The notes beneath the pieces were generated by a model. It had not been told where the DNA came from and did not search any database. It saw only the letters and a list, made by a program, of their open reading frames with translations. Positions 61,701 through 64,000 of a stretch of 64,000 nucleotides of DNA are shown piece after piece. The position numbers were made by a program, and so were the translations under genes. The stretch is from Tamaricihabitans halophyticus (GTDB lineage Bacteria; Actinomycetota; Actinomycetes; Mycobacteriales; Pseudonocardiaceae): NCBI RefSeq assembly GCF_004340875.1, contig NZ_SLXQ01000002.1:310001-374000 (forward strand). The letters are read 5' to 3'. Position 1 is the first letter of the stretch. Each line of letters begins with the position of its first letter.

Positions 61701-63435
61701 CGCCCACCTTCGATCCGGGGCGCCCCTCTTCGCCGGGCGTGGTCACGGTGAACAAACCGCGATCCGGGATCGTGCCGCCAGACGTCACGGCCAATCGCTG
61801 GGCGCCGGGGCGGGCGTGCAGGGTTCCCGCGATCCGATCCCAGGTGATCCGGGCGCGCAGCTCGCCGAACTCCTCACTCGGATAGCGGCCAGCGAGCATG
61901 TCCAGCACCGAATGCAGGGCCGAATCGGGCAGGCCGGCGAACGGCGCCGCGCGGCGCGCCAGATCCGCCAGCTCGGGCACCTGCCAGCTGTCCATTGCCA
62001 CCATCGCCACGATCTGCTGGGCGAGTACGTCAAGTGGGTTCCGCGGGTAGCGCATCGCCTCGATCGCCCCAGCGGTCATCCGCTCCGCGACCACCGCGCA
62101 GGACACCAGATCGCCCCGGAACTTCGGGAACATCACGCCCGTGGATACGGCGCCGACATGGTGGCCAGCGCGCCCGACACGTTGCAGCCCGGACGCGACC
62201 GTTGGTGGCGCCTCCACCTGCACGACCAGATCCACCGCGCCCATATCGATGCCGAGTTCGAGGGAGGAGGTGGCGACGACGCAGGCCAGCCGTCCACCTT
62301 TCAGCTCTTCCTCGACCCTGGTGCGCTGCTCTCTGGACATGGAACCGTGATGCGCCTTGGCTACCGGGCCATCCTCGGTACCTTCGGCGGTTGTTGTTTC
62401 GGTGATCCCCGCCGCCCACCCGGATTCGGCGATCGCCTCGGCGGGAAACCGGCCGACGTCTCGTGGATATACCGGTTCTTCCGCGGCCAGCTCGTTGAGC
62501 TTCGCGGTGAGCCGTTCGGCGAGCCGCCGGGAGTTGGCGAACACGATCGTCGACTGATGTGCCCGTACCAGCTCGAGGATCCGGCGCTGTACCGCCGGCC
62601 AGACCGACGGTTGCGATTGACCGTCTCCGTCGGATTCCCCGGTATCCGACTCCTGCCGGGGTTGGGCCTGCTCCGTGGCGCCGGGGTTGCCGAGATCCTC
62701 GAGTGGCACCTCGACGCGGACGTGAATGGTCTTGGCCGTCTCCGGCTGGACGACCCGTACCGGTCTACCGCCGGCGAGGAAGGTGCTCACCTCGGCCACC
62801 GGTCGCACGGTCGCGGAAAGGCCGATGCGCTGGGCGGGTTTGGCAAGCAGCGCGTCCAGCCGCTCGAGGGACAGCGCGAGATGGGCGCCGCGTTTTCCAC
62901 CGGCGACCGCGTGTACCTCGTCCAGGATGACCGTCTCGACCCCGCGCAGCGATTCCCGCGCCGCCGAGGTCAGCAGCAGAAACAATGATTCGGGCGTGGT
63001 GACGAGCACATCGGGTGGGCTGCGAGTGAAGGCGCGGCGTTGCTCTGCCGGTGTATCGCCGGTGCGCATACCCACGGTGATGGCCGGCTCGGGTTGCCCG
63101 AGCCGGGTGGCCGCCTGGCGGATTCCGGCCAGTGGGGCACGTAGGTTGCGCTGTACGTCGACGGCCAGTGCCTTCAACGGTGAGACGTAGAGCACGCGGC
63201 ACCGTTGCTGGCGCGCTGGGGTATCGGCGGTGCTCGAAAAGGTGCTGGTGGCGAGCCGATCCAGTGCCCAGAGGAAAGCCGCCAGTGTCTTGCCGGACCC
63301 GGTGGGGGCGACGACCAGCGCGTGTTCGCCCGCCGCCGCGGCCTGCCAGGCGCCCGCTTGTGCTTCGGTCGGCGCGGCAAAGGCGCCGGTGAACCACTGG
63401 CGGGTCGCGGTGGAGAACGGTTCTAGCGGGTCCAT
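58771..63435 (-). CDS. lhr: Lhr-type ATP-dependent DNA/RNA helicase
   Basis: A 1554-aa superfamily 2 helicase. Walker A PTGSGKTLAAF (about 45-55), DEVH box ILDEVHAVAGG, LSATV, then SRRLAERL and GRAGHHVG in the second RecA domain, then the large Lhr-specific C-terminal part. Lhr is a 3'-5' translocase able to unwind RNA-DNA hybrids, as shown for M. smegmatis. Same layout as Rv3296. ATG 63435 (MDPLEPFSTATRQWF) was chosen because similarity begins there; the frame is open 540 nt further upstream, but that part is not helicase. Confidence 0.93.
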   Translation of the reverse strand: MDPLEPFSTATRQWFTGAFAAPTEAQAGAWQAAAAGEHALVVAPTGSGKTLAAFLWALDRLATSTFSSTADTPARQQRCRVLYVSPLKALAVDVQRNLRAPLAGIRQAATRLGQPEPAITVGMRTGDTPAEQRRAFTRSPPDVLVTTPESLFLLLTSAARESLRGVETVILDEVHAVAGGKRGAHLALSLERLDALLAKPAQRIGLSATVRPVAEVSTFLAGGRPVRVVQPETAKTIHVRVEVPLEDLGNPGATEQAQPRQESDTGESDGDGQSQPSVWPAVQRRILELVRAHQSTIVFANSRRLAERLTAKLNELAAEEPVYPRDVGRFPAEAIAESGWAAGITETTTAEGTEDGPVAKAHHGSMSREQRTRVEEELKGGRLACVVATSSLELGIDMGAVDLVVQVEAPPTVASGLQRVGRAGHHVGAVSTGVMFPKFRGDLVSCAVVAERMTAGAIEAMRYPRNPLDVLAQQIVAMVAMDSWQVPELADLARRAAPFAGLPDSALHSVLDMLAGRYPSEEFGELRARITWDRIAGTLHARPGAQRLAVTSGGTIPDRGLFTVTTPGEEGRPGSKVGELDEEMVYESRVGDTVLLGTSAWRIGDITHDRVIVTPAPGEPARMPFWKGDAPGRPLELGRALGAFLRELSALGDTAARERAAAAGLDEWARDNLLGYLAEQRAATRHVPDDRTLLVERFRDELGDWRLVVHSPFGARVNAPWALAIAERLRNRRGIEAQLAHSDDGIVLRLPDTVDDTGAPVTVGADDVLLDPDDVERVVVAEVSGSALFAARFRECAARALLLPRRDPRKRTPLWQQRQRSAQLLAVAAQYEQFPVVLEAMRECLQDVYDVGGLRELMSDVQARRVRVVEVETTTPSPFARTLLFGYVGMFLYETDAPLAERRAAALSLDSSLLAELLGTEALRELLDGAVIDQVERSLQRLEPERHARHAEDAADLLRFLGDLSTTEAALRGIDSAWLTELESARRAIRVRIAGEERFAAIEDAGKLRDALGVALPVGVPEAFTEPVTDPLGELFARYGRTRGPFTAASAAARYGLGVAVVTGTLDRMVSAGRLVRGELRPLDESAGDGAGQVEYCDAEVLRRLRRASLARIRSEVEPVEPAALGRFLPSWHGIGRRMRAAPTADDVLSVVEQLAGAPLPASALESLILPVRLPGYLPTLLDELSAGGEVVWCGCGALSGGDGWLAVAPADLAGLLLPDPAESIPDTPLHTGILSALAGGALFFRQLTERVGGLPRADDEPAPTEEQVSAALWELVWAGLVTGDTLAPLRAQLAGGGAHKPRRNAPRGRYARMRAARGALSTSRSGPPNVAGRWALVPEREPDPTRKAHARAEAFLDRHGVLTRGALDTERVTGGFSAVYRVLRAMEESGQLVRGYVVEGLGAAQFAARGAVDRLRAVSRSDTAHTGPVATVLAATDPAQPYGAALAWPEVIGAQDGKSRHRPGRKAGALTVLVDGQPALYVERGGRSLLSFSTEESVLRAAADALSQAVRDGWLGQLAVRKADGEQALTSRLAEILREAGFRTTPQGLRLRA

Positions 63436-63624
63436 ACCCCCATCCTGGTTCAGACCACCGACATACCGCAGGCGGCGCGGTGCCGAACACGCTCCGCTAC
63501 CAGGGTGACCCGTCCGAGGCGCAAATCTGCGGGCAACGACCACCGTGTTGCGCGAACATGGCAACATCACGCACGACACGGGGCCGGTTGGTCGGTGTTC
63601 ACGACAAGGACGAGGGGAGCGGTA

Positions 63625-64000
63625 GTGCGGATCCTTTCGGTGGATCTCGGCACGTCCAATACCGCGGCTGTACTGTCCGCGCACGGGCGTCCACCGAGAG
63701 TCATTGAGGTCGACGGTTCGGCGACTTTGCCGTCGTCGGTCTTCGCCGATGAGGATGGCAACCTCATGGTTGGCAGGGATGCCGAGCGACGCGCGCGGCT
63801 GGATCCCGCACGGTTCGAACCCAATCCGAAACGCCGCGTGGACGAGGGGAATCTGCTGCTCGGCGATCGGGTCGTGCCGGTGGCCGAAGCGCTCAGCGCG
63901 GTGCTGCGCAGGGTCAGTGAGGAAACCTCCCGCCAGCTTGGTGGCGCGGTCCCGGACGAGGTGCGACTCAGTCACCCCGCGCAGTGGGGTCCGGTGCGGC
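63625..64000 (+). CDS. Hsp70-family protein (3' end outside window)
   Basis: GTG 63625, with GAGGGGAG about 8 nt upstream, opens a frame that runs to the window edge: at least 125 residues. It starts RILSVDLGTSNTAAVLSAHG, the phosphate-1 motif of the Hsp70/actin ATPase fold (DLGTSNT), and continues LPSSVFADEDGNLMVGRDAE and SHPAQWGP, all as in Hsp70-like proteins. In actinobacteria such proteins often carry a long C-terminal extension; that part is not visible. It diverges from lhr over 189 bp, in which I see only a weak GTTGC/GCAAC inverted repeat. Confidence 0.88.
   Translation, partial: MRILSVDLGTSNTAAVLSAHGRPPRVIEVDGSATLPSSVFADEDGNLMVGRDAERRARLDPARFEPNPKRRVDEGNLLLGDRVVPVAEALSAVLRRVSEETSRQLGGAVPDEVRLSHPAQWGPVR

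Noticed and set aside
60850-62988. 712-codon open frame on + opposite lhr
   Set aside because: Composition and repeats are those of an antisense shadow of the high-GC helicase gene; no domain and no ribosome-binding site.
63436-63975. N-terminal extension of Lhr
   Set aside because: It overlaps the Hsp70-like gene antisense and shows no helicase similarity; ATG 63435 fits the family.

Overview
The window is high-GC actinobacterial DNA, most likely from a member of the Pseudonocardiaceae (an Amycolatopsis- or Saccharopolyspora-like organism). This is inferred from many GTG starts, the gene families present, and a gene order that closely follows the Mycobacterium tuberculosis Rv2196-Rv2173 neighbourhood as I know it. 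It is chromosomal backbone with accessory insertions. I see no tRNA, rRNA, CRISPR array, insertion sequence or phage gene.

Region 1 (1-11.5 kb): the end of qcrB (cytochrome bc1), an MscS channel, a stand-alone Lrp/AsnC sensor domain, a fused DEDDh exonuclease/UvrC-like GIY-YIG protein, a coiled-coil NYN-domain protein, two NlpC/P60 cell-wall proteins (one fused to a VanY peptidase domain) and a membrane-anchored HExxH metallopeptidase. Region 2 (11.6-14.1 kb) is a small insertion: an orphan gene, a TetR regulator and a divergent MDR oxidoreductase, with a partial copy of the metallopeptidase 3' end. Region 3 (14.1-25.7 kb): pimB-type mannosyltransferase, a FadD15-type acyl-CoA synthetase, two SRPBCC proteins, a phosphoesterase, an ArsA-like ATPase, a CxxC small protein, a ROK glucokinase, an esterase/DUF308 pair, a PlsC acyltransferase, a small DEDD exoribonuclease and a phosphofructokinase with PPi-type residues.

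Region 4 (25.6-31.5 kb): a DtxR-family regulator heads a five-gene Zn/Mn ABC uptake operon, next to class II DAHP synthase (aroG). Region 5 (31.5-41.9 kb, accessory): a Ser/Thr kinase with a secreted sensor domain, then a hydantoinase cluster (degenerate HyuA-like protein, DUF917 protein and PucR regulator on +; HyuB and HyuA on -) and a SnoaL-like protein. Region 6 (42.1-53.2 kb): PknL with four PASTA repeats facing the Rv2175c-type DNA-binding protein, then carotenoid genes crtB, crtI and idsA/crtE, with crtB separated from the other two by a methyltransferase, a CGNR regulator and a TRAP-TAXI transporter. Region 7 (53.3-64 kb): a DUF885 peptidase, DUF952, GNAT and YbaK proteins, a HEPN-domain gene with a consensus SOS box upstream, a mycothiol-dependent isomerase-like protein, peptide deformylase, an Lhr-type helicase and the start of an Hsp70-like protein.

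Regulatory features: many genes appear leaderless, with a TANNNT hexamer 6-7 nt before the start codon. A roughly 22-bp repeat occurs four times, always between convergent genes. A palindromic operator overlaps the promoter of the metal-uptake operon. 15-bp tandem repeats lie at the 5' ends of three unrelated genes.
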